NCBI GenBank assembly: GCA_023431185.1
Contig: JAEYXS010000071.1
Location: forward strand, 1 to 16,901
Source of the DNA: Verrucomicrobiota bacterium
GTDB taxonomy: Bacteria > Verrucomicrobiota > Verrucomicrobiia > Limisphaerales > JAEYXS01
Length of the DNA stretch: 16,901 nucleotides
Direction: 5' to 3'
Below are positions 1 to 6,592 of the stretch, piece after piece; the stretch's first letter is position 1, and each line of letters starts with the position of its first letter. A program made the translations under genes and the position numbers. The notes beneath the pieces were generated by a model. That model saw only the letters and a list, made by a program, of their open reading frames with translations. It was not told the DNA's origin and searched no databases.

Positions 1-139
1 CTGTCCTGCGGTACTCTAGCCACCAGTCCACACCTCCCGCACCAAACCCCCGCCAGCCACTTCCCTGCCTAACAACCAATCAGACACCCTTCCGTCCATC
101 GCCCTAAGTTTTTCAACCCACCCCGAAAAATAACTCCGG
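1..139. other. Left-edge non-coding stretch
   Basis: Pyrimidine-rich sequence with no convincing reading frame, hairpin or promoter. Together with the repeats and the possible gene remnant that follow, it forms a gene-poor stretch of about 545 bases before the first intact gene. The upstream gene, if any, lies outside the window. Confidence 0.5.
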
Positions 140-168
140 TTGAGCTTTGAACTTTGAGCTTTGAACTT
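140..168 (+). repeat. Heptamer tandem array, alternating TTTGAGC / TTTGAAC
   Basis: Four 7-nt units follow one another, the first lacking one base. The units alternate between TTTGAGC and TTTGAAC. A second array of the same heptamer lies at 502-532, just before the first gene, so this is a recurrent element and not chance. Its function is unknown. Confidence 0.75.
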
Positions 169-206
169 CCGCAACACAGCCGGAGCCAGGAATAACTTCC
201 CGTCCC

Positions 207-240
207 CATCTGTGTCTATCTGTGTCCATCTGTGGTTAAA
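207..240 (+). repeat. 10-bp-periodic dispersed repeat, copy 1
   Basis: Three decamers in a row, CATCTGTGTC, TATCTGTGTC and CATCTGTGGT, are followed by TAAA. This is the cleanest copy of a family also present at 455-490, 3750-3813, 10635-10670 and 13114-13138. It ends 12 nt before the ATG of a possible gene remnant (253), the same arrangement as the copies before the Gfo/Idh and PfkB genes. Confidence 0.85.
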
Positions 241-252
241 CAGAAGGAAACT

Positions 253-465
253 ATGTCAAAGAGCAATGCAACCACCCGACCCCTGTGAATGTGCCACGTT
301 CCTGTCTCCCTACGATTGGGAGCACGAACTTCGTGCTGTCCAGAACCAGGCTGGTTCCGCAGTGACTACTATGGATTCCCCGACCAGGCGTACAATCCTA
401 CCCTGTTCGACGTCCAGTTCGCCCTCCAGCTTACGGGCCCCGACCCTCTCACCATATCTGTGTGA
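253..465 (+). pseudogene. Possible small-gene remnant with one internal stop
   Basis: An ATG preceded by a purine-rich AGAAGGAAA stretch opens 11 codons (MSKSNATTRPL), ends at TGA (286-288), and the same frame then runs open from 289 to 465. The part from about 364 reads DYYGFPDQAYNPTLFD and onward to a Gly-Pro-Asp-Pro. Its codons end mostly in G or C, like real genes here. Two tandem palindromes (321-357) lie inside the frame, and the 3' end runs into the next dispersed repeat. I do not recognise a family. It may be a decayed gene invaded by repeats, or chance coding in repeat-derived DNA. Confidence 0.25.
321..357. repeat. Two adjacent perfect palindromes (REP-like)
   Basis: The first hairpin is AGCACGA (321-327), loop ACT, TCGTGCT (331-337). 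The second, 5 nt later, is GAACCAG (343-349), loop G, CTGGTTC (351-357). Both have perfect 7-bp stems. There is no T-run, so these do not look like terminators. Paired perfect stems in a gene-poor region resemble REP-type extragenic palindromes. Confidence 0.6.
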
Positions 466-490
466 TTCTGTGTTTCATTCGTGGCTAAAT
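455..490 (+). repeat. 10-bp-periodic dispersed repeat, copy 2 (diverged)
   Basis: A diverged copy of the element at 207-240: TATCTGTGTG, then ATTCTGTGTT, then TCATTCGTGG, then CTAAAT. The core 'CTGTG ... GTGGCTAAA' is retained. It lies about 55 nt before the start of the GT-C gene. Confidence 0.7.
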
Positions 491-501
491 CATCCCTAAA
501 G

Positions 502-532
502 TTTGAACTTTGAACTTTGAACTTTGAACTTT
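502..532 (+). repeat. TTTGAAC heptamer array, 4.4 copies
   Basis: Four exact TTTGAAC units plus TTT end 13 nt before the ATG of the GT-C glycosyltransferase. The array would therefore be in the promoter or 5' leader. Each unit contains TTGAAC, which resembles a sigma-70 -35 hexamer, but no matched -10 was identified. Confidence 0.8.
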
Positions 533-545
533 AGCCTCCGGCGCG

Positions 546-2141
546 ATGCGTTCATTGATCGCTCAGCTCAAAGCCGCCGCCAGTTATCTTGCCCAGCGCC
601 TCCCCGCGTTGGCCGTCTTCCTCGCCATCATCCTCGCCTTCCAATGGCAGGAGGAAGCCTACCGCAGCGAATTCGGTGCGGAACCGGATGAAGCCGCCCA
701 TTACGTCACCGGCCTGATGGTCCGCGATTACATCGCCGCCGGTTGCCCCGGAAATCCGCTGAAGTTCGCGAACAAGTTCTACGAGCATTATCCCAAAGTC
801 GCCCTCGGGCACTGGCCCCCCGGCTTCTACGCTGCGCAAGCCGCCTGGACCCTCCCCTTCGGCCCCAGCCGCACCTCCATCCTCGTTTTCATGGCCGTCC
901 TCACCGCCCTTCTCGCTTGGACGACTTATCTGGTGATCGAGAAACTGCTCAATGCCCGCTGGGCCTGGCTCGGCGGCATCCTCCTCCTGCTCCTGCCCCA
1001 GATCCATCAATACGGCGGCCTCATCATGATGGAGATTCCCATGTCCCTCCTCACCCTCTGGGGTGCCCTCGCCTACGCCCGCTATCTGCACACCGGCGGC
1101 TGGAAAGCGTCGCTTGCCTACGGGCTCATCGCCTCCGCTGCCATCCTCACCAAATACGCCGGGCTCGCCCTCGCCTTCGTCCCCTTGCTCGGCCTCTTCC
1201 TCTGCGCCCGCTGGGCCTGGCTGAAACGCTTCTCCTTCTGGCTCCCAGCCGGTGCGGTGGTCGTGATCTGTGTGCCTTGGATTCTGGCCACCTTGAAGCT
1301 CGCCAGCGACGGCATGATGGAGGAGAAACCCTCCCTCGGTTTCATCCTGAAAGCTGCCGGCTATTTCCTCGGCAAGATCGAGGCCGCCACTGGCATCGCC
1401 CTGCTCGCCTTCGCCTTGGTTGGCGTCTTAGTCGCCGTGATTTCGCAGAAAGAGCAACGCCCGCTCATCGCCTCGCTCATCGGTCTCGCCACCGGCACCT
1501 ACCTCCTCTACCTCCTCGTACCCGCCGGCCTGGAAGCCCGCCACATGACGCCGATCTTGGCCCCCGCCATCATCTTCGCCCAGTTGGGCATGAAAGCCCT
1601 GTCCGCACAACTGACCCAGAGAGGACTCTCTTCCACCACCGCCTGTGCCCTCACCGTAGCCGTCGGCGTCGCCGGCTTCGGCATCGAGACCTTCCGTCTT
1701 AAACCCAAGGGCTATCGCGGCTACGAAGCCATCGCCCAGAAACTCGCCGCCGAAGCCCCCGAAGCCAAGACCATCGTCCTCATCTCCTCCGATGCCCGCG
1801 GCGAAGGCATGTTCGTCTCCGAGGTCGCCCTCGGCGAGAAACGCCCCGACACCATCGTCAAACGCGCCAGCAAACTCCTCGCCAAAAGCGGTTGGTCGGG
1901 CAACAGCTACGAAGCCAAGGCCAAGAGCGCCGGAGAGACCATCACCCTCCTGCAAAACGAAAGCGTGCAATTTCTGGTCATCGACCGCACTATCCCGCCC
2001 CGTTTGAAGGTCAAGCACCATGAGTTGCTTGAAAACGCCGCCGCTGCGGCTGGTGATAAATGGTTGTTATTAGGCAAGTTCCCCATCACCCGGGCCGGTG
2101 AGACCACCGCGGACGGGCTGGAAATTTACCAGCTCAAATAG
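546..2141 (+). CDS. GT-C membrane glycosyltransferase (ArnT/PMT-like, GT39/GT83 type)
   Basis: 531 residues, rich in hydrophobic segments: one near residues 17-33, then many between about 105 and 375, followed by a soluble C-terminal part. The first extracytoplasmic loop holds AEPDEAAHYV with the acidic pair Asp48-Glu49, where GT-C enzymes of the PMT/ArnT type carry their catalytic acidic residues. Such enzymes transfer a sugar from a polyprenyl-phosphate donor to a lipid, glycan or protein on the outer face of the membrane. The next gene encodes a DPM1-like GT2, which could make the donor. No good ribosome site precedes the ATG; a TTTGAAC array lies directly upstream. The acceptor and exact sugar cannot be told from sequence. 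Confidence 0.85.
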   Translation: MRSLIAQLKAAASYLAQRLPALAVFLAIILAFQWQEEAYRSEFGAEPDEAAHYVTGLMVRDYIAAGCPGNPLKFANKFYEHYPKVALGHWPPGFYAAQAAWTLPFGPSRTSILVFMAVLTALLAWTTYLVIEKLLNARWAWLGGILLLLLPQIHQYGGLIMMEIPMSLLTLWGALAYARYLHTGGWKASLAYGLIASAAILTKYAGLALAFVPLLGLFLCARWAWLKRFSFWLPAGAVVVICVPWILATLKLASDGMMEEKPSLGFILKAAGYFLGKIEAATGIALLAFALVGVLVAVISQKEQRPLIASLIGLATGTYLLYLLVPAGLEARHMTPILAPAIIFAQLGMKALSAQLTQRGLSSTTACALTVAVGVAGFGIETFRLKPKGYRGYEAIAQKLAAEAPEAKTIVLISSDARGEGMFVSEVALGEKRPDTIVKRASKLLAKSGWSGNSYEAKAKSAGETITLLQNESVQFLVIDRTIPPRLKVKHHELLENAAAAAGDKWLLLGKFPITRAGETTADGLEIYQLK

Positions 2142-2144
2142 GGC

Positions 2145-2175
2145 TTGACCCGCCGGGACATCCACCACCTAGACT
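2145..2175 (+). promoter_or_regulatory. Candidate promoter before the GT2/methyltransferase pair
   Basis: TTGACC at 2145-2150 and TAGACT at 2170-2175 are separated by 19 nt, just after the GT-C stop codon. A transcript would start near 2182, giving almost no leader if the TTG at 2186 is the start, or about 25 nt if the TTG at 2207 is used. The spacing is longer than the ideal 17, so this is only a candidate. Confidence 0.35.
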
Positions 2176-2185
2176 CTGCACGATT

Positions 2186-2926
2186 TTGAAAGCAAAAGAA
2201 GCCATCTTGTCGGCCCGCAACAACGACGAACTGGAACCCTGCGCCAGCGTCGTGATGCCCGTTTACAACGAAGAAGCCACCGTGGCCGAAGTCATCCGCG
2301 TGGTTCTGGAGCAAAAACCCGTGCAGGAACTGGTCGTCGTGGACGATTGCTCCAAGGATGGCACCTACGCCGTGCTCCAAAAGCTGGCTAAGGACAACCC
2401 GCGCATCCAGCTCTATCACCACGAGGTGAATCAGGGCAAAGGTGCCGCCCTCCGCACCGCCATCAGCAAAGCCACCTGCCCCATCGTGCTGATCCAGGAC
2501 GCCGACCTCGAATACGATCCCACGGAGTATTACCTGCTCCTGCGCCCGATCCTCGCCGATCGCGCCGATATCGTTTACGGCTCCCGCTTCCTCGGTTCCG
2601 GCTCTCACCGCGTCCTCTATTACTGGCATTCGCTCGGGAACAAGGTACTTACCACCCTGTCCAACATGTTCACCAACCTGAACCTCACGGACATGGAGAC
2701 CTGCTACAAAGTCTTCCGCCGCGAGATCATCCAAAAGATCAAAATCGAGGAGAACCGCTTCGGTTTCGAACCTGAGATCACCGCCAAGATCGCCAAGCTT
2801 GACACCCGCATCTACGAAGTCGCCATCTCCTACTACGGCCGCACCTACGCCGAAGGCAAAAAGATCGGCTGGAAAGACGGTGTCAGCGCCCTCCGCTGCA
2901 TCCTGAAGTACAATCTCTTCAACTGA
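2186..2926 (+). CDS. GT2 glycosyltransferase, dolichol-phosphate-mannose-synthase-like
   Basis: A GT-A fold glycosyltransferase of the DPM1 type, about 246 residues with no membrane segments. Visible motifs, counted from the TTG at 2186: SVVMPVYNEE (21-30), VVDDCSKDGT (51-60), NQGKGAALR (82-90), and the metal-binding QDADLE (104-109, Asp105/Asp107), then LTDMETCYKVF. Family members transfer mannose or glucose from a nucleotide sugar to polyprenyl phosphate in the cytoplasm. That product would suit the GT-C enzyme encoded just upstream. The start is uncertain: there is no ATG before the core fold. TTG 2186 gives the longest likely protein; TTG 2207 has AAGAAG 5 nt upstream. The downstream methyltransferase begins 2 nt after the stop. 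Confidence 0.88.
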   Translation: MKAKEAILSARNNDELEPCASVVMPVYNEEATVAEVIRVVLEQKPVQELVVVDDCSKDGTYAVLQKLAKDNPRIQLYHHEVNQGKGAALRTAISKATCPIVLIQDADLEYDPTEYYLLLRPILADRADIVYGSRFLGSGSHRVLYYWHSLGNKVLTTLSNMFTNLNLTDMETCYKVFRREIIQKIKIEENRFGFEPEITAKIAKLDTRIYEVAISYYGRTYAEGKKIGWKDGVSALRCILKYNLFN

Positions 2927-2928
2927 TC

Positions 2929-3645
2929 ATGTCGAGCCGTCCCAACGAATTCGCGCTCACGAACAACTTCGAGTTCGAAGCGCTGAAACAAGCGGAGAAT
3001 TACCGCAAACGGCTTCTCATCGAATTCGGCCCGCACCTGAAAGGTGACGTCATCGAAGTCGGTGCCGGCATCGGCCAGATCACCACGATGGTGAAAGCCT
3101 TGCCCGCCGTGAAATCCGTCCTCGCCATCGAGCCGGACCCGGATTTCTGCGCCATGTTCAAGTCCAGCGTGACGGATATCCCGCTCATCCGTGGCACCGT
3201 CAGCGCGTTGAACAGTGATTCCCATTGGGACGGCGTCGTGTGCATCAACGTTTTGGAACACATCCAGGACGATGTCGATGAACTGAAGCGCTACGCGAAA
3301 CTCCTCAGCCAACGCAACGGCCACCTCTGCCTCTTCGTCCCCGCGCGACCTGAGATCTACGCGCCCATCGATAAAGACTTCGGCCACTTCCGCCGTTACG
3401 TGAAGGCCGACCTGCAAAAGAAATTAAATGACGCCGGCTTCAACATCGTGCGCCTGCAATACTTCAACGTCACCGGCTACTTCGCCTGGTGGCTGAACTT
3501 CTGCGTCCTGAAGAAACGCCAGTTTGAAGTCAGCTCCGTCCGCATGTTCGACCGCGTCATCTTCCCCGTCACCAGCACCGTAGAAAGCTGGCTCCCCGCC
3601 CCGCCCTTCGGCCAAAGTTTGCTTGCCGTCGCCGAAGCCAAGTGA
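2929..3645 (+). CDS. Class I SAM-dependent methyltransferase
   Basis: 238 residues with a Rossmann-type SAM site: motif I VIEVGAGIGQ (41-50), the acidic IEPD end of strand 2 (67-70), and the VLEHIQDD motif (108-115). The C-terminal third, with FNVTGYFAWWLNFCVLKK, is aromatic and may touch a membrane lipid or bulky acceptor. The ATG lies 2 nt after the GT2 stop, so the two are almost certainly cotranscribed and translationally coupled. This suggests methylation of a sugar or lipid made in the same pathway, though the substrate is unknown. Small-molecule or glycan O-methylation is more likely than nucleic-acid methylation because no target-recognition domain is seen. Confidence 0.85.
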   Translation: MSSRPNEFALTNNFEFEALKQAENYRKRLLIEFGPHLKGDVIEVGAGIGQITTMVKALPAVKSVLAIEPDPDFCAMFKSSVTDIPLIRGTVSALNSDSHWDGVVCINVLEHIQDDVDELKRYAKLLSQRNGHLCLFVPARPEIYAPIDKDFGHFRRYVKADLQKKLNDAGFNIVRLQYFNVTGYFAWWLNFCVLKKRQFEVSSVRMFDRVIFPVTSTVESWLPAPPFGQSLLAVAEAK

Positions 3646-3657
3646 CGCTACGAAGTG

Positions 3658-3679
3658 GGACAGGCGCCTTCGCCTGTCC
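3658..3679. repeat. Perfect 9-bp hairpin after the methyltransferase
   Basis: GGACAGGCG, loop CCTT, CGCCTGTCC; a perfect 9-bp stem 12 nt past the methyltransferase stop. No T-run follows on either side, so it is not a classical terminator. It may be an extragenic palindromic repeat or a transcript-end stabiliser between the convergent methyltransferase and GT4 genes. Confidence 0.6.
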
Positions 3680-3749
3680 AGCCTCCACATCGTCCTTGTT
3701 CTTGCCGTCCTTATTCCTCGCTTCTATCATCCCCTCTCCGCACCCTCAG

Positions 3750-3813
3750 TGCCTCTGTGGTAAAATCCCTCTTCCTGCTCCGTGTTAAATCCGTGTTCCA
3801 TCTGTGGCTAAAA
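3750..3813 (+). repeat. Dispersed GTGG(T/C)TAAA repeat, two tandem copies
   Basis: Two copies of the repeat family lie end to end: CCTCTGTGGTAAAA (3752-3765), then TCCGTGTT at 3779 and 3790 followed by CATCTGTGGCTAAAA. Here the period is about 11 nt. These sit at the 3' ends of two convergent genes, unlike the other copies, and finish against the GT4 stop codon (3815-3817 on the minus strand). Confidence 0.7.
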
Positions 3814-3814
3814 A

Positions 3815-5056
3815 TCATCTCCCCTTTCCCATCTCCATGGTCTTACGTAGGTACTCCTCAAACTGATCCGTCACCGAACCCCAGCTAAATTTCTCACACA
3901 CCAGCTTCCGCGCATTATCGCCGAGGCGCGCCCGTTCCGCCGGTGACTTCAACAACTCGATCACCGCATCCGCAAACGCCTCCGGCTCATCCTCCAACCG
4001 GATATCCTCCCTGTCCGTGATATCCAACCCCTCCGCCCCCACCCGCGTGGACACCACCGGCAACGCCATCGCGAGCGCCTCGTAGATCTTGATCCGCGTC
4101 CCGCCACCCGCACGTAATGGCACCACCATCACCGACGCATCGCTCAAGTGCGGCCGCACATCCGGCACCGTCCCCGTGATGATGATCGAGGGATCCGCCT
4201 TCGCCAGCGCCAGCACCTTCTCCGGCGGCTTGCGCCCCACGATCACAAACGTCGCGCTCGGGTCCGCCACCTTGATCCGCGGCCAGATCGCCTCATTAAA
4301 ATACAATACGCAATCGATATTCGGCTGCCAATCCATCGAGCCGAGGAAAACAATCTTGCCCGGCTTCGCTGGTTGCGTGGATGGCTGGAAAAACTCCACA
4401 TCCACCCCCGTCGGCACACTGCCCAGCACATTCTTGAGCCCGTAATCCTTCCGCATCAAATCGCAGTCATTGTCCGACACACCCACCACCGCATCGAACT
4501 TCTCACAGAATTCCTTCTCCACCGTGCGCAACCGCTGCCATTGCTGGTTGAAATACCATTTCTTCAACCCCGTCGCATTTGCCGCCATGCGCTCCCAGAT
4601 CAGCGCCTCCACGTTATGTTGAAACAAAAGACACGGCGTCTTCGGACGAAAGTTTCCATGAAACACACTCGGCGCCGGCGTCAGGAAATCGCACACCAGC
4701 ACATCCATAGCCCCTTCACCATCCAGTTTGGCGATGATCTGCTCCCACGCCTTGGAGCGATACTTGTCGATCACGTACGGATTCCGGCTGAACAAAAAGT
4801 TAGACCCCAGTTCCGCCACAAACTTCGGAGAACCTTTCGGCGTCTCCTGCCAATCGATCCACGTCTGCGTGCGTGAATACTCGCTCGCCTGCGCCGTATG
4901 CTGGCGCGCCGTCGGATCAAGCGCCACGTAATGCACCGGATGCCGCCGGTTCAGCTCCTTCAACATCTGGTACGTGCGGATCTTCCCGCCCGTATCCACC
5001 GGATGCAACGGCCCGCTCTTCAACCACACGATCCGCCATGATTTCTTGTCGCTCAT
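3815..5056 (-). CDS. GT4-family (GT-B fold) glycosyltransferase
   Basis: 413 residues from the ATG at 5056 (MSDKKSWRIVWLKSG). Upstream extension to 5173 is possible in frame but its N-terminus is not family-like. Features: a donor/acceptor loop DTGGKIRTYQML (21-32), LLFQHNVEALIWERM (143-157), a linker GVSDNDCDLMRKDYGL, PTGVDVEFFQPS (215-226), LGSMDWQPN opening the C-terminal Rossmann domain (238-246), and GGGTRIKIYEALAMALPVVST (317-337), in which Glu326 is the conserved nucleotide-sugar-binding acid. Proteins like this build exopolysaccharide chains; the N-terminal pattern recalls the sugar transferases found with PEP-CTERM/exosortase EPS loci. It is convergent with the methyltransferase and divergent from algD-like gene. 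No clear ribosome site. Confidence 0.88.
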   Translation of the reverse strand: MSDKKSWRIVWLKSGPLHPVDTGGKIRTYQMLKELNRRHPVHYVALDPTARQHTAQASEYSRTQTWIDWQETPKGSPKFVAELGSNFLFSRNPYVIDKYRSKAWEQIIAKLDGEGAMDVLVCDFLTPAPSVFHGNFRPKTPCLLFQHNVEALIWERMAANATGLKKWYFNQQWQRLRTVEKEFCEKFDAVVGVSDNDCDLMRKDYGLKNVLGSVPTGVDVEFFQPSTQPAKPGKIVFLGSMDWQPNIDCVLYFNEAIWPRIKVADPSATFVIVGRKPPEKVLALAKADPSIIITGTVPDVRPHLSDASVMVVPLRAGGGTRIKIYEALAMALPVVSTRVGAEGLDITDREDIRLEDEPEAFADAVIELLKSPAERARLGDNARKLVCEKFSWGSVTDQFEEYLRKTMEMGKGR

Positions 5057-5240
5057 CAACCGCGCCAGATTGGCGGTTGCCCCGGGCAGTGACAAGCCGC
5101 CGCTATGCCAAATTAGGCATGGAAGCAGGCTTGCTCCGCCCTGAGGTTCCCGCCAAAGTCTCGCCGTTAACACGGCAACGGTTTCGGTTGATCGAAATCT
5201 GTTGCTGGCAGAAAACGGCGGCAGTTACCTATTAAATACG
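5057..5240. promoter_or_regulatory. Divergent intergenic region, GT4 and AlgD-like genes
   Basis: These 184 bases separate the start codons of two divergent sugar genes and must carry promoters for both unless they are read from further away. I looked for -35/-10 pairs and a sigma-54 site and found none convincing. AT-rich TATTAAATA lies just before the GTG of the AlgD-like gene. An imperfect palindrome (about 5058-5078, AACCGcGCC ... GGCGGTT) touches the GT4 start. Confidence 0.4.
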
Positions 5241-6554
5241 GTGAAAGTAAGCGTTTTTGGATTGGGCTATGTGGGCGCGGTCATCACCGCGTGTTTCTCC
5301 CGGCAAGGGCACACCATCATCGGCGTCGATACGGACGCCTTTAAAGTGGGCCAGATCAATGCCGGCAAATCCCCCATCATCGAGCCAGAGCTGGAAACCA
5401 TGCTGGGTGAAGGGGTGAAGGCTGGCCGCGTGAGTGCCACCTCGGATTTCAAAGCCGCCGTGCTCGCCAGCGAGATCTCCATGATCTGCGTCGGCACGCC
5501 ATCCAAGCCGGACGGCAGCATCGACCTCACCTACATCCGCCGCGTCTGCGAGAACATCGGTGAAGTCCTGCGTGACAAGCCTTCCCGGCACCTTGTCGTC
5601 ATCCGTTCCACCATGCTCCCCGGTTCCATCGAGGGCACCGTCATTCCCGCCTTGGAAAAGACCTCCGGCAAAAAGCACGGCCTGGGTTTCGGTGTGGGCA
5701 TCAACCCCGAGTTCCTGCGCGAATCCACCGCCGTTCACGATTTCTACAATCCGCCCAAAACCGTCATCGGCACTGAATCCGTGGAAGACTTCCACAAGGT
5801 CGCCGAACTCTACGACGGCATCCCGGGCCCCATGGTCCACACCGATCTCCGCACCGCCGAGATGGTGAAGTACGCCGATAATTGCTTCCACGCCCTGAAG
5901 ATCGTTTTCGCGAATGAGATCGGCCGTGCCAGCAAGGCTCTCGGCTCCAATGCCGATGAAGTCATGCGCATCTTCTCGCTGGATACCAAACTGAATCTCT
6001 CCCCCGTTTACCTGAAGCCCGGCTTCTGCTACGGCGGCTCCTGCTTGCCGAAAGACCTCCGCGCCATCGCTGCCGCCGGTCGTTCACTCGGTGTGGAATT
6101 GCCGCTCATGGAAGGCATCGGCCTGAGCAATGACGCCCATTTCAACAGCGCCTACCGATACTTACTGGAGCAAAAAGAAGAACCCATCGCCGTCCTCGGT
6201 TTCGCCTTCAAAGCAGGCACCGATGACCTGCGCGAATCTCCCGTGGTCAAGCTCATTGAGGAACTCGTCAAAGCTGGCAAGCATGTACGTCTCTATGACC
6301 GCAATGTGTCCCCCGAGCGCCTCATCGGTGCGAACAAACGTTTCGTGGAGATCCATCTGCCTCATTTGAGCCATCTCATCGTCAGCTCCGTGGCTGAATT
6401 GACTCAGGGGGCCAAAGTCATAGTGATCGGCAACGGCAACGATGACGCCCGCCAACTCCTCCCCATGCTCACGGATGACATCAAAGTGGTAGACTTGACC
6501 TCGGGTGGATTGAAGACCACGACGAAAGCGACCGTCTGGCGTCCCTGCGCCTGA
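5241..6554 (+). CDS. algD: GDP-mannose 6-dehydrogenase (AlgD-like)
   Basis: Oxidises a nucleotide sugar at C6 with two NAD+; AlgD makes GDP-mannuronate from GDP-mannose. Taking GTG 5241 as residue 1 gives 437 residues and aligns key residues at the numbers known for Pseudomonas AlgD: Glu157 (NPEFLRES), Lys210 (AEMVKYADN) and catalytic Cys268 in GGSCLPKD. The Rossmann motif VFGLGYVGAV starts at residue 5, and FAFKAGTDDLRESP closes the C-terminal domain. Overall pattern (VGTPSKPDG, KLNLSPVYLKPGF, VIGNGNDD) follows AlgD more closely than UDP-glucose dehydrogenases. TTG 5202 is an alternative start but would add a non-family extension. A relative using another NDP-hexose is possible. Confidence 0.88.
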   Translation: MKVSVFGLGYVGAVITACFSRQGHTIIGVDTDAFKVGQINAGKSPIIEPELETMLGEGVKAGRVSATSDFKAAVLASEISMICVGTPSKPDGSIDLTYIRRVCENIGEVLRDKPSRHLVVIRSTMLPGSIEGTVIPALEKTSGKKHGLGFGVGINPEFLRESTAVHDFYNPPKTVIGTESVEDFHKVAELYDGIPGPMVHTDLRTAEMVKYADNCFHALKIVFANEIGRASKALGSNADEVMRIFSLDTKLNLSPVYLKPGFCYGGSCLPKDLRAIAAAGRSLGVELPLMEGIGLSNDAHFNSAYRYLLEQKEEPIAVLGFAFKAGTDDLRESPVVKLIEELVKAGKHVRLYDRNVSPERLIGANKRFVEIHLPHLSHLIVSSVAELTQGAKVIVIGNGNDDARQLLPMLTDDIKVVDLTSGGLKTTTKATVWRPCA

Positions 6555-6592
6555 GGCGGTTTCCCTGCCGCAACGGAATCCCGTGCAACTGT

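Noticed and set aside
207..240. CRISPR array or tRNA-like structure in the decamer repeats
   Set aside because: There are no unique spacers and no cloverleaf; the units are contiguous 10-mers.
161..499. 112-residue plus-strand frame beginning in the TTTGAAC array
   Set aside because: It passes through two copies of the dispersed repeat, which explain its HLWLN and HSWLN peptides, and its composition is not protein-like. Another frame in the same DNA looks more like a gene remnant.
743..1702. 319-residue second-frame ORF inside the GT-C gene
   Set aside because: Very rich in Arg, Pro and His, as expected from shifting a frame with strong C-ending codons; the GT-C frame has clear membrane segments and the catalytic Asp-Glu pair.
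3655..3888. 77-residue frame between the methyltransferase and GT4 genes
   Set aside because: Made of a hairpin plus two copies of the dispersed repeat, and overlaps the 3' end of GT4 antisense.
5202..5235. Possible sigma-54 or sigma-70 promoter before the AlgD-like gene
   Set aside because: GG and GC are not 10 nt apart as sigma-54 requires, and TTGCTG to TATTAA spacing is 22 nt, too long for sigma-70.
5232..5891. 219-residue minus-strand ORF opposite the AlgD-like gene
   Set aside because: Gly/Asp/Val-rich antisense shadow of a conserved enzyme, no family motif, like other long antisense frames here (14545-15315, 12283-12948, 10968-11573).
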